Of a stretch of 24,740 nt of DNA, positions 7,786 through 14,972 are shown piece by piece. Origin of the DNA: Firmicutes bacterium UBA5559 (GTDB lineage Bacteria > Bacillota > Clostridia > Peptostreptococcales > Anaerovoracaceae); the NCBI GenBank assembly GCA_002425705.1, contig DIMT01000006.1, forward strand, positions 28,884-53,623, in the 5' to 3' direction. Each line of letters begins with the position of its first letter. Position 1 is the stretch's first letter. Made by a program: the position numbers and the translations under genes. The notes beneath the pieces are model-generated. The model was given only the letters and a program-made list of their open reading frames with translations, made no database searches and was not told the DNA's origin.

Positions 7786-8292
7786 TCATACATAGCAGGC
7801 CCGGATCCTCGCCGAAGCCAGCTCATGTTCCTCAATCATCTTTCTCAATTGGTTATAGTAGAAGCCTTGCCTAAAGTCGGGCATTCGATCCAAGGCATAG
7901 AGGGTGATTTCATATTCGTGTTTCCGGCCGGGAGCAGGCCCCCCGTAACCAACCGTATACTTTTCCGGAATTCCTTCATAAGGGCCGATCCCGATGGACC
8001 AGCTGTTTTTTCCCTGAATCAGCCAGGATACCTGCCTTGAGGCATCGGCTTTTAGCTCATGGACATGGGGTGGGATACTTGCTGCGATCCAGTGAACCCA
8101 CATGACCCCTTCATCTTCAATATTATCATAATCCAGAAAGGTAATGGCAAAAGATTTGGTCCCTTCCGGCTCTCCCTGCCAGCGGAGGGGAAGGGACAGA
8201 CCCGGAATTCCCCATTCCTGGTCCTCTGAGTGGACGCCATACTCCCGGCTGATCCAGCCTTGCTGGATTCCTTCGCTCATCAGTTCAAGCAT
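7786..8292 (-). CDS. YbhB/YbcL-type phosphatidylethanolamine-binding-like (PEBP) protein
   Basis: A 168-residue cytosolic protein of the PEBP fold. Family signatures are SLPLRWQGEPEGTKSFAITFLDYD (residues about 34-57), VMWVHWIAASIPP, the anion-pocket segment VGYGGPAPGRKHEYEITLYALD and a C-terminal helix ending in CYV. An in-frame start at 8343 is possible. The ATG at 8290-8292 is chosen because it has GGGAGG 8 bases upstream, removes an unusual leader, and overlaps the ddrB stop by 8 bases as elsewhere in this operon. Bacterial PEBPs bind small anionic or polar ligands; their cellular role is mostly unknown. Its presence between reactivase and dehydratase genes is unusual to my knowledge. Confidence 0.88.
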   Translation of the reverse strand: MLELMSEGIQQGWISREYGVHSEDQEWGIPGLSLPLRWQGEPEGTKSFAITFLDYDNIEDEGVMWVHWIAASIPPHVHELKADASRQVSWLIQGKNSWSIGIGPYEGIPEKYTVGYGGPAPGRKHEYEITLYALDRMPDFRQGFYYNQLRKMIEEHELASARIRACYV

Positions 8293-8650
8293 CCCTATCC
8301 TCCCAGTCCACAAAGGGGCTTTTTTTAATAATTCGCGCGCCATTTTTTCCCAGGATCCTGGCTTGAGCCCGGCTTGGATCCTTGATGCAGAAAACCGGCA
8401 AGCTTTCCTTCAGGATGCGGCTGAAGAGCCCGATACCTTCTGTCTGGCTGATTCCCAGGGCCACGCCCAGTCCGGGCCTTTGGCTGGCTGCCAGGGCTTC
8501 TTCAAAGGGATTTTGACATTGGATCAACTGATAGGGAATCCCTTCTTCTTCAATTCCGTATCCTGCTTGCTTGGCATGTTCCCAAATTTCCTCTTCTGCG
8601 TAAACCGGAATCAACAGATTGATTCTTTGATAGGCTGCTCTTTCATCCAT
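8285..8650 (-). CDS. ddrB: Diol dehydratase reactivase small subunit
   Basis: A 121-residue small subunit of the reactivating factor that swaps damaged cobalamin for fresh adenosylcobalamin in diol dehydratase. Matching features are INLLIPVYAEEEIWEHAKQAG, the GIEEEGIPYQLI block, which is related to the dehydratase medium subunit fold, ALGISQTEGIGLF and a C-terminal ARILGKNGARIIKKSPFVD. A longer frame opens at 8764, but its first 38 residues lie inside ddrA and look like shadow coding. The ATG at 8648-8650 overlaps the ddrA stop by 8 bases and fits the known length. One reactivase apparently serves all three dehydratases in the operon. Confidence 0.92.
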   Translation of the reverse strand: MDERAAYQRINLLIPVYAEEEIWEHAKQAGYGIEEEGIPYQLIQCQNPFEEALAASQRPGLGVALGISQTEGIGLFSRILKESLPVFCIKDPSRAQARILGKNGARIIKKSPFVDWEDRDA

Positions 8651-10472
8651 GTTTCCGTTCCTCCAGATACGCAAAGAGTAGTCCAGTGGCCACGGCATTG
8701 CGGGGTCCTTCCGTGGAGCGGACGTTGGCCTTTCCGCTGACGATGCCATAGTGGGACAGGGCATCGGTCACCATGTTCCCCAGTTCAAAATCCAGGGAAG
8801 AGCCTCCCACCAGGACCACGTGTTCAAATTCATTGATATTTCCCGTCAGCGAGACCTTTCTCAAAGCCCTTAATATGTTCTGAATCAACACCTTTTCCTT
8901 AGCTTCCTTCCGAACCTGCCGGATTTTTTCCATGCTCTTTCTGGAATTGACCGGCTTCCACCCTTCCGGCTTGACGATTATGTTCCTGGCAAACAGTTTG
9001 CTGTCCAGGGGTTCATTGAAAAACTCCACGCTGCCGTCCTCGTATCGGATATGGTAGAGGGACTCCACCTTTGCCAAGGGATATTTCTTAATATCCTCTG
9101 CCAGTTTAAAGTCCTCCAGCCCCAGTTCTGCGCTGATTAGCATGGTGACCATATTGCCGGCTCCGGCCAGATGGATGGGTTTGGTTTTTCCCTTCTCATC
9201 CATCAGGCAGGCATCGGTGGAGCCCGCTCCGATGTCCAGTACCAGCAAGGGCTTTTCGGTACCGGGGGTGGTGAGGGCTCCCATGACGGCCATACTGCCT
9301 TCCACACCGCCGATTTCAATCCGGGTATGAAGGATTTCCGCCAATTGTTCTGCCAGCCTTTTCATATGAAGCTTATGGGTTTTGACCATGGCAGCGATTC
9401 CCACCGCCTTTTCCATGGTTATTTCCCTGGCAAGATTTCCAAGCACTTCCCGGGGAACGATGGTATCCACCGCCATGATGTCTTTGATAAAAACGGTCTT
9501 GTAGTCCTGTTCCGTCAGATTGGCCATCTCCATCCGTACTTTTTCCAGCATTCCTCCCACGTTGGTGCCCTTGGTTCCGGTGACGTCCTGGATTTCATCG
9601 ACCCGGGACACAATGGTCATGATTTCCTGGGCACCCCGGTCCACCGCCGCTTTATAGAGCCGGTTCTTTCCCTGAATCAGGATTTCCCCAGCCGGTATTT
9701 TTCGCTCTTTCACTTCCCCCGCCGGCGTCTTGATGACCACCGCGGAACGATTGCCGATCAGGGCTTTGGCAATATGGACGATCTGTTTGGTTTCCGCAGG
9801 GGACAGACCGAAAACCGTGGCGATGCCATAAGGATTGGAAAGAAGGTCGATACAGCCCCCCGGCGACGCCACTTCCACGGCGCACTCCATCCCGATGGGC
9901 ACTTTGCCGATCATTTCCACCTCATCCAAAATGGGAATTTTTTTCTCCAGCCGGTTGTTGACCAATACCCCGTCGTCGTTTTTCAGAATGGCCCCTTCCA
10001 CCAAAATGCCGGATTGAACCGCTTCATTGATTCCCCGGGCTGCCATTTCAAAATCAACCGTATCCGGCACGACCACGATGACCTTCTGCCCTTCCTCTGC
10101 TTCCAATAAATCCTGGAAAGCTATGGTTCTGCCGATGCCGATGCCGATACCCCCCGGCGTATCCGGATTGTGGCCGATCAGGGTGGATTCGGTAATGATG
10201 GTTTCGGTGATGGTCTCCATGGCAAAATCCCCGATGACGGGGGTCGCTTCGTTGATCCGAATCAGATGAATCTGTTCCGGATCAATATTCATTTTTTCGG
10301 AAGCATTCTTGAGTGATCGAATGATTCCCTGTATGTTATCCCTGGTTCCCTTGATTCCTGTGGTGTCGGCAATTCCGCTGACGCAGCGGAGCAGCTTGCC
10401 GTCCAGTAATTCTCCCAGAGCAGTTTCCGTCGTTGCATTGCCGATGTCGACTCCGGCAACATATTCCTTCAT
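8643..10472 (-). CDS. ddrA: Diol dehydratase reactivase large (ATPase) subunit
   Basis: A 609-residue, full-length ATP-hydrolysing chaperone-like subunit that, with DdrB, releases inactivated cobalamin from dehydratase. It has the actin/Hsp70-like phosphate-binding motifs AGVDIGNATTETALG near the N-terminus and LLVLDIGAGSTDACL around residue 415, plus VVLVGGSSLDFELGN near residue 555. The family segments NEATPVIGDFAMETITETII and TLIGHNPDTPGGIGIGIG are almost textbook. The ATG at 10470-10472 follows AAAGGAAAG. It is separated from the set 3 small subunit gene by about 100 bases that hold a strong hairpin, and is coupled to ddrB by an 8-base overlap. Confidence 0.96.
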   Translation of the reverse strand: MKEYVAGVDIGNATTETALGELLDGKLLRCVSGIADTTGIKGTRDNIQGIIRSLKNASEKMNIDPEQIHLIRINEATPVIGDFAMETITETIITESTLIGHNPDTPGGIGIGIGRTIAFQDLLEAEEGQKVIVVVPDTVDFEMAARGINEAVQSGILVEGAILKNDDGVLVNNRLEKKIPILDEVEMIGKVPIGMECAVEVASPGGCIDLLSNPYGIATVFGLSPAETKQIVHIAKALIGNRSAVVIKTPAGEVKERKIPAGEILIQGKNRLYKAAVDRGAQEIMTIVSRVDEIQDVTGTKGTNVGGMLEKVRMEMANLTEQDYKTVFIKDIMAVDTIVPREVLGNLAREITMEKAVGIAAMVKTHKLHMKRLAEQLAEILHTRIEIGGVEGSMAVMGALTTPGTEKPLLVLDIGAGSTDACLMDEKGKTKPIHLAGAGNMVTMLISAELGLEDFKLAEDIKKYPLAKVESLYHIRYEDGSVEFFNEPLDSKLFARNIIVKPEGWKPVNSRKSMEKIRQVRKEAKEKVLIQNILRALRKVSLTGNINEFEHVVLVGGSSLDFELGNMVTDALSHYGIVSGKANVRSTEGPRNAVATGLLFAYLEERKHG

Positions 10473-10533
10473 GCTACTTTCCTTTCTGTGTCTTTTTGCG
10501 TAGCGAATCCTTCACGGAAAAGCAACAAATCCC

Positions 10534-10553
10534 CGCCCCCAACCAAGGGGGCG
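10534..10553 (-). terminator. Intercistronic hairpin between set 3 small subunit gene and ddrA
   Basis: CGCCCCC (10534-10540) and GGGGGCG (10547-10553) form a 7-bp all-G/C stem with a 6-base loop in the middle of the operon. On the minus strand it is followed by GGGATTTGTTG, only a weak U-stretch. It is more likely a partial terminator or an mRNA end-stabilising hairpin than a full stop, because ddrA has no obvious promoter of its own. Lower reactivase dosage would suit its sub-stoichiometric role; this is inference. Confidence 0.6.
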
Positions 10554-10570
10554 AGGCTGTAATATAAATT

Positions 10571-10993
10571 TTATTCGCTGCGGAGCATGTGCCGTTCTTC
10601 GTAGACCGTGGCCGCCTCCCGAATCAGGGAAGCGTTCACCGCCGCCTGATACTGGGTTTCCAGCTCCTCCGCGATGGCCAGCAGCTCTTCTTTTGAAGAG
10701 ACATGGGGCCTCATGCAATTGTAGATCTGCAGGATCCGATCGTCCGGAATCCTGGTCATCTCTGCTGCTCTTCGGAAGTTTGCAGCAATCTGGGGATTTC
10801 CGAAGGATTCCTGAATCTGGGCCTGATATTCCAGGGTCTCTGCACTGATCCGGCAGTCTTCGGGGGTGATTTTTCCCGATAGAATATTTTCTATGTTGAT
10901 TTCATCAACCGATTTTCCCGTTTGAGTCTTGATCAATTCCGGTCTTTTTTCATAAATCGGGTAATCCTTGATGGCATCCAATTTAGCAGTCAT
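10571..10993 (-). CDS. Diol/glycerol dehydratase small subunit (set 3)
   Basis: A 140-residue gamma subunit with the family pattern IKDYPIYEKRPELIKTQTGKS, IENILSGKITPEDCRIS, LEYQAQIQESFGNPQIAANF, ILQIYNCMRPHVSSKEELLAIAEELE and REAATVYEERHML. There is no N-terminal targeting extension. It is separated from its set 3 large and medium partners by the permease gene, which is unusual because the three subunits are normally contiguous. The start ATG at 10991-10993 follows AAAAGGAGG. It probably completes the set 3 heterohexamer, although exchange with the set 2 small subunit (about 143 residues, clearly homologous) cannot be excluded. Confidence 0.93.
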   Translation of the reverse strand: MTAKLDAIKDYPIYEKRPELIKTQTGKSVDEINIENILSGKITPEDCRISAETLEYQAQIQESFGNPQIAANFRRAAEMTRIPDDRILQIYNCMRPHVSSKEELLAIAEELETQYQAAVNASLIREAATVYEERHMLRSE

Positions 10994-11026
10994 AACTGAC
11001 CTCCTTTTCTGATGATCCTTTCCGGC

Positions 11027-12367
11027 TTAATCCAGGTTGAACTCCTCATCGAGGGGCCGCAGGGTCTTCCTGCCGAACAGGAAGTAGTATACGATGGCAA
11101 CGGCATAAACGGCCAGCACCCACTTCAGTACAGCAATATTATATACCAATACGCAGGCAAATAAAATGAGAACTGTAATCAGGGCTATTACGGGAACGAT
11201 GGGATAGGCCACCTTGAAAGGCCGTTTCATATCCGGTTCTTTCTTTCGAAGAACGAAGGTGGTGATGATAACGATGGTGTACATGATCAGGGCTGCAAAT
11301 ACGGAAATGGTTACCATCAGGGCTGTCTGACCGGTCATGGCAAGAGCCAGGGCGAAGGTTGCGGGAACCAGCAGGCCATAAGTAGGACAGCCATTTTTAT
11401 TGAGACGTGCAAAGAGGGGAGGCAGGTATCCGGTTCGGCCCATGGCAAAGGTCTGCCGGGAGAAGGCCAGTACAATAGCGGAGAAAGAGGCTACCATGGA
11501 GAACAGGGCCACAACGGCGATGATCTTGGGCCACATGCTGTCCACACCAAGAGCCATCTCCAGGGATATGGCCAGAGGATAGTCATACTGAGCTACTACC
11601 TTATAGTCGGCAATACCAGCCGGCAGGAAAATAGCAATCAGGGAAGTGATAAACAGGGTGACGATTGCTGCAATATATCCTTTTGGGATATCTTTTCTGG
11701 GGTTTTGCATTTCTTCTGCCTGCATGGCTGCACCATCGATGGCAAAATAGAACCACATGGCGAAGGTCATGGCTCCGGCAACTCCGGCAAATCCATTGGT
11801 GAAGGCCGGATCCGTAAAGAAGTTGGAGGCTTCAAAATGGGGAGCTGCAACTGCTGCGTAAACTACAAGGCCAACCAGAGAAACGATTGTTACTACCAGT
11901 TCCAGTACCGAAGAGGACTTGATACCGAACAGGTTGATCAATACGAAAAAGCAGAAGAACCCAACCGTAGCCCACATAGCAGGGATGGCTGGAATTAAAT
12001 AGTTGACCAGGGCACCCGTAGTGATGGCCACTGCAACGGGAGACACCAGGAAAGCGATCAGTACGGAAAATCCAGTCATAAATCCGGCAAAGGGTCCCAT
12101 GGCTTTTCTGGCATAGGCAGAGGGGCCGCCGGCATGGGGAATGCTGGTAGCCAGCTCGGTGTAGCAGAACAGGAAGGTAACATACATAATGGTAACGGGG
12201 ATAAAGGCTACCAGGAAGGATACCGGACCACCGGTTGCAAATCCGTAGCTAAATCCGTAGTAGTCGCCGGATATTACCAGTCCGACGGCGATGGCCCATA
12301 GATGAATGGGCTTCAGAACCTTTTTCAGTTCCTTTGTTTCTTGGGGCTTGAGATGCTTTTCTGACAT
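11027..12367 (-). CDS. APC superfamily permease, ethanolamine permease-like
   Basis: A 446-residue inner-membrane transporter with about 12 hydrophobic segments. The N-terminal LKPIHLWAIAVGLVISGDYYG, followed by ATGGPVSFLVAF and ELATSIPHAGGPSAYARKAMGP, is characteristic of the ethanolamine permease branch of the amino acid/polyamine/organocation superfamily. AMWFYFAIDGAAMQAEEMQNPRKDIPKGY and FSRQTFAMGRTGYLP are further APC hallmarks. It lies between the set 3 medium and small subunit genes, so its cargo is probably the set 3 substrate or a precursor. A start ATG at 12365-12367 follows AGGAGG. An amino-alcohol-type cargo is suggested by the family; no ethanolamine ammonia-lyase gene is present in the window. 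Confidence 0.9.
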   Translation of the reverse strand: MSEKHLKPQETKELKKVLKPIHLWAIAVGLVISGDYYGFSYGFATGGPVSFLVAFIPVTIMYVTFLFCYTELATSIPHAGGPSAYARKAMGPFAGFMTGFSVLIAFLVSPVAVAITTGALVNYLIPAIPAMWATVGFFCFFVLINLFGIKSSSVLELVVTIVSLVGLVVYAAVAAPHFEASNFFTDPAFTNGFAGVAGAMTFAMWFYFAIDGAAMQAEEMQNPRKDIPKGYIAAIVTLFITSLIAIFLPAGIADYKVVAQYDYPLAISLEMALGVDSMWPKIIAVVALFSMVASFSAIVLAFSRQTFAMGRTGYLPPLFARLNKNGCPTYGLLVPATFALALAMTGQTALMVTISVFAALIMYTIVIITTFVLRKKEPDMKRPFKVAYPIVPVIALITVLILFACVLVYNIAVLKWVLAVYAVAIVYYFLFGRKTLRPLDEEFNLD

Positions 12368-12402
12368 TTCATTTCCTCCTTTAAAATAAGTGCGTACAAC
12401 GA

Positions 12403-12975
12403 TTAAAACACAACTTCCATATCCATGGCCTTCTTGCTTTTATCCATCATTTCCCCTTCTTTGAAATGCATCAGGGTGGATTTGATCAGATATTTTGAAG
12501 GGACCATATAGTCGTTCAGGATTTCCACCGGCTCCGGATTTTCTCCTTTGGCGTATTTCGCCGCATTGCGCCCGATTTTTCGATAAATCTTTTCGTCATA
12601 TAGAGGCGCTTGGGGGAACAGTTCCAGGTTGTCCAGGGGTACCAGATCCCGCTGATGAATCACCGTGGTTCCCCGGGACTGCATGCCTACGCAGATGCCG
12701 GATCCGGATAATCGGGACCCCTGGCTTGCGATGATGGCTAAATCCGTGGAATTAAACACTTTAATGAACCGGGGTTTCATTCCTTCTTCCTCAATCCCGG
12801 CACATAGTTCTTTCAGTATGGTTCCAAGATCGATTTCGATGATGCTCTTTTTCAATTGGGTTCCGAAGGCTGGGGAAAGGGCAATAACGACTTCATCGGC
12901 GCTTTGGCCCGGCAAAGCTTCTTTCCATTCCTTAACTTCTAAAATGGCATTTTCTTGGTTGATAGCTTCCGTCAT
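12403..12975 (-). CDS. Diol/glycerol dehydratase medium subunit (set 3)
   Basis: A 190-residue beta subunit. The core runs EVVIALSPAFGTQ, AGIEEEGMKPRFIKVFNSTDLA, SRLSGSGICVGMQSRGTTVIHQ, NLELFPQAPLYDEKIYRKIGRNAAKYAKGE and LNDYMVPSKYLIKSTLMHFKEGE. The cobalamin-phosphate lysine of PduD (K135) is arginine here (R101), a conservative change that keeps the positive charge. About 28 residues precede the core, too short for a PduD-type encapsulation leader. The ATG at 12973-12975 has AAAGGAGG upstream. It follows the set 3 large subunit gene after 21 bases. Confidence 0.93.
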   Translation of the reverse strand: MTEAINQENAILEVKEWKEALPGQSADEVVIALSPAFGTQLKKSIIEIDLGTILKELCAGIEEEGMKPRFIKVFNSTDLAIIASQGSRLSGSGICVGMQSRGTTVIHQRDLVPLDNLELFPQAPLYDEKIYRKIGRNAAKYAKGENPEPVEILNDYMVPSKYLIKSTLMHFKEGEMMDKSKKAMDMEVVF

Positions 12976-12996
12976 TTTGTTACCTCCTTTCCTATC

Positions 12997-14661
12997 TTAG
13001 ATATCCTTCGGTTTCAGGGCACTATACTTTTCCTTGAGCCGGGCCCAACGCTCGTCACTCAGTCGATATCCGGTTCCGGGACCCATGTAATCATTACGAT
13101 CATTGACCGCACTGATAACCCGAAACTCTTCATCAAAGATGGCGGATGTGTGGAGGTAATCACCGATCACCCGCTGCTTCAGCATTTCCATCAGCCGATG
13201 GGCGACCTCTTCGAAACCGTTTTCGTACAGGATCCGGACGATGTCGAAGCCGTTGGTCCCCTTGTCCATCATGGTCGTGGCTGCCTTCATGTCTTCGGCT
13301 TTGTTCCTTGGAGGCATGTCCTTGTAGCTGTAGGCATAGGTAGCCGCTTCCACTTCTTCATCGGTGATCTCCGGAAGGCCCAATTCTGCGAATACGCATT
13401 GGATGATCCTTGCTGCCTTGTTTCGCGCAGCCAGGGCATCTTCCTCCTTCACCGGTACGATTCCCCCGTCCACTTTCATGTCTCGCTGAAGGGTATACCA
13501 GTCGTCGTAGTCATCGCAGTCTTCGTTGGATCCGGCGAACACGTTGTCGAAGTTGGGGATGCCCCCATATCCGGAGGTAACAAAGTCGGTGCCGGGCATG
13601 AACTGCATCATCAGCTTGGATCCCCGTCGGAAATCAGAGTGGGTAAAGGCGGTGTCGTTGCCGGATGCCACTTCGATGTTCAGCATGGAAGCAATCAGAC
13701 ACTCGGCGGCCATGGCCCGGAATCCGTTAGGCAGGGCGGCAACCAGAGGAATCGCATTGATGGATCCGTTCTGGATTCCCTGAACCCCGCAGGCCTTGGT
13801 CAGAAACAGGCATCGGACTTCCAGATACAGCATGCTCCTTCCTTCAGCGCTTCCCATCAGCACTTCCGAACCGGTGCCGGAGGTGAAGCGGATCTTGATG
13901 CCCCGGGAGGCATAGGCGGAGGCCAGGAAGGCTTTGGAGTAGGCCGTATCTCCTCCATCGATCAGCACCGTTTCCGTACCATAAACAGAGAGAGTTTCGG
14001 CATAGGAGGTGAATCCCCTCATCCCCAGCTCCAGTTCGGTGGCTTCTTCCATGGAGCATTGGTTGAGGGTTCCCGCCCGGCCTGTCTGGGCGCCCAGCAT
14101 CAAGGCAATGGCATTTAGCGGAGCATATCGGGCAAGGGCGCAGGTGGTTTCCAGCTCGGCAAATCCCCGGGTGGCTTCTTCGGCCGCATCGGCGCACAGG
14201 AGTACCGGATTGTCATCCAGATTGGTGGCGTGGGCCTGATTAGCCGGTCTTTTCCGGGCTCTCATCTTCATCTGGGCCATCATCATCTCCACCACGTTCA
14301 GGTGATTCATGATTTCGGTTACCTTTGCCGGCGAACTGGCACAACAGATTTTAACGATTTTCTCTCTCGGCACATGGATGTCTACCAGCATTCTGGCGAT
14401 TTCCAGAGAGTCCATGGCCATAGCTTCCTCTGCGTAAGATACATCAATGCCGTAATCAGCGATGAACTTATCCAGGGAGTCAAAGTCCTTTCTCTCCTTA
14501 CCATCCATTTCAACAATGACGCCATTTTCAATCTTCAGGCTGGGCTTGGGGTCAAAGGGAGACTCCATGCACACCAGGCCAACCTCTTCCCATTCATAAG
14601 CGAAGCCGTCCTTATTAATGGGCATCTGTTCGAGTTTCTCGAACCGTTTTGAGCGTTTCAT
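12997..14661 (-). CDS. B12-dependent diol dehydratase-type large subunit with altered substrate pocket (set 3)
   Basis: A 554-residue catalytic chain and first gene of the operon. The radical and cation-site residues are kept: Q142, H144, E171, E222, Q297, D336 and S363 (K. oxytoca PduC numbering is one lower). The residues lining the far end of the substrate pocket are not. V300/S301 of PduC become I301/N302 (QNGSINAIP instead of QNGAVSCIG), and Q336 becomes T337 (GNDTAF). Sets 1 and 2 keep S and Q there, so the change is specific to this copy. With the ethanolamine-permease-like gene two positions downstream, a C3-modified, possibly amino-bearing diol or amino alcohol is a plausible substrate; this is inference. 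The ATG at 14659-14661 is preferred to the GTG 3 bases upstream because of its spacing to AAGGAGG and its match to MRRSKRFE of set 2. Confidence 0.94.
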   Translation of the reverse strand: MKRSKRFEKLEQMPINKDGFAYEWEEVGLVCMESPFDPKPSLKIENGVIVEMDGKERKDFDSLDKFIADYGIDVSYAEEAMAMDSLEIARMLVDIHVPREKIVKICCASSPAKVTEIMNHLNVVEMMMAQMKMRARKRPANQAHATNLDDNPVLLCADAAEEATRGFAELETTCALARYAPLNAIALMLGAQTGRAGTLNQCSMEEATELELGMRGFTSYAETLSVYGTETVLIDGGDTAYSKAFLASAYASRGIKIRFTSGTGSEVLMGSAEGRSMLYLEVRCLFLTKACGVQGIQNGSINAIPLVAALPNGFRAMAAECLIASMLNIEVASGNDTAFTHSDFRRGSKLMMQFMPGTDFVTSGYGGIPNFDNVFAGSNEDCDDYDDWYTLQRDMKVDGGIVPVKEEDALAARNKAARIIQCVFAELGLPEITDEEVEAATYAYSYKDMPPRNKAEDMKAATTMMDKGTNGFDIVRILYENGFEEVAHRLMEMLKQRVIGDYLHTSAIFDEEFRVISAVNDRNDYMGPGTGYRLSDERWARLKEKYSALKPKDI

Positions 14662-14686
14662 CACGATCCTCCTTCAGAATAAAATA

Positions 14687-14772
14687 AAATAAGCCACAAA
14701 TAAAAACAGTGCTTTGAAGATCCTGACTTCATCAGGCGTTTCAATCACGCTACTTTCATTTGTGGCTTATTT
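14687..14772 (-). promoter_or_regulatory. Structured 5' leader stem-loop of the dehydratase operon
   Basis: AAATAAGCCACAAAT (14687-14701) is perfectly complementary to 14758-14772, closing a 56-base interior. In the minus-strand transcript the interior holds two small hairpins, GCGT/ACGC and CCTGA/TCAGG. The 3' side of the closing stem runs into a U-rich stretch (UUUUAUUUUAUU) just before the AAGGAGG of the first gene. It does not match the cobalamin riboswitch consensus I know, nor clear ANTAR hairpins. It may be an attenuator or an uncharacterised cis-regulatory RNA. Confidence 0.72.
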
Positions 14773-14803
14773 CCATCTGCCAATCGGCCTATTTCCATCT
14801 GCC
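14764..14803 (-). repeat. Two tandem 18-base repeats in the operon leader
   Basis: On the minus strand GGCAGATGGAAATARGCC occurs at 14786-14803 and again at 14764-14781, with a 22-base period and one difference (R). They lie downstream of the predicted start site. The last nine bases of each copy can pair with GGCUUAUUU of the stem-loop's 3' arm (the far copy with one G-U pair), so the two copies can compete for the same partner. A direct-repeat protein site is the alternative. Confidence 0.75.
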
Positions 14804-14822
14804 TTAATCTTTAATTACCACC

Positions 14823-14851
14823 ATATTACCCAAGTCGGGTACGGTTGTCAA
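14823..14851 (-). promoter_or_regulatory. Sigma-A-type promoter of the 12-gene dehydratase operon
   Basis: On the minus strand a consensus TTGACA (14846-14851) is followed by exactly 17 bases and TAATAT (14823-14828). Transcription should begin near 14816, giving a leader of about 155 bases. There is no sigma-54 -24/-12 motif here. The next promoter-like match within the operon was not found, so most of the operon is probably one transcript. Confidence 0.85.
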
Positions 14852-14972
14852 TCAAATTTATAAATTAATTCGGCGGGGAGTGGACCCAGGGTGGGGGCCA
14901 GCGAATGGGTTTTCTGGTGGGTTATCCACTATTTGCCCCTTGGGGGAGCCTTAAAGTGGATAAACGCTGGAT

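Noticed and set aside
9171..10109. 312-codon plus-strand frame opposite ddrA
   Set aside because: No ribosome binding site or recognisable domain; ddrA on the other strand is unambiguous.
12955..14118. 387-codon plus-strand frame opposite the set 3 large subunit
   Set aside because: Same antisense shadow effect; similar composition to the frame opposite set 2 because the sense genes are homologous.
11027..14661. Classical ethanolamine utilisation locus
   Set aside because: The permease is ethanolamine-type, but no EutB/EutC ammonia-lyase, EutA reactivase or shell gene is present; the lyase genes are clearly diol-dehydratase family.
14687..14772. Cobalamin riboswitch, ANTAR target or hammerhead ribozyme in the operon leader
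   Set aside because: A B12 operon invites the first, but no B12-box was found. The small hairpins have 5- and 7-base loops rather than the dual hexaloops of ANTAR targets. CTGATGA and GAAA occur in the wrong order and spacing for a hammerhead.
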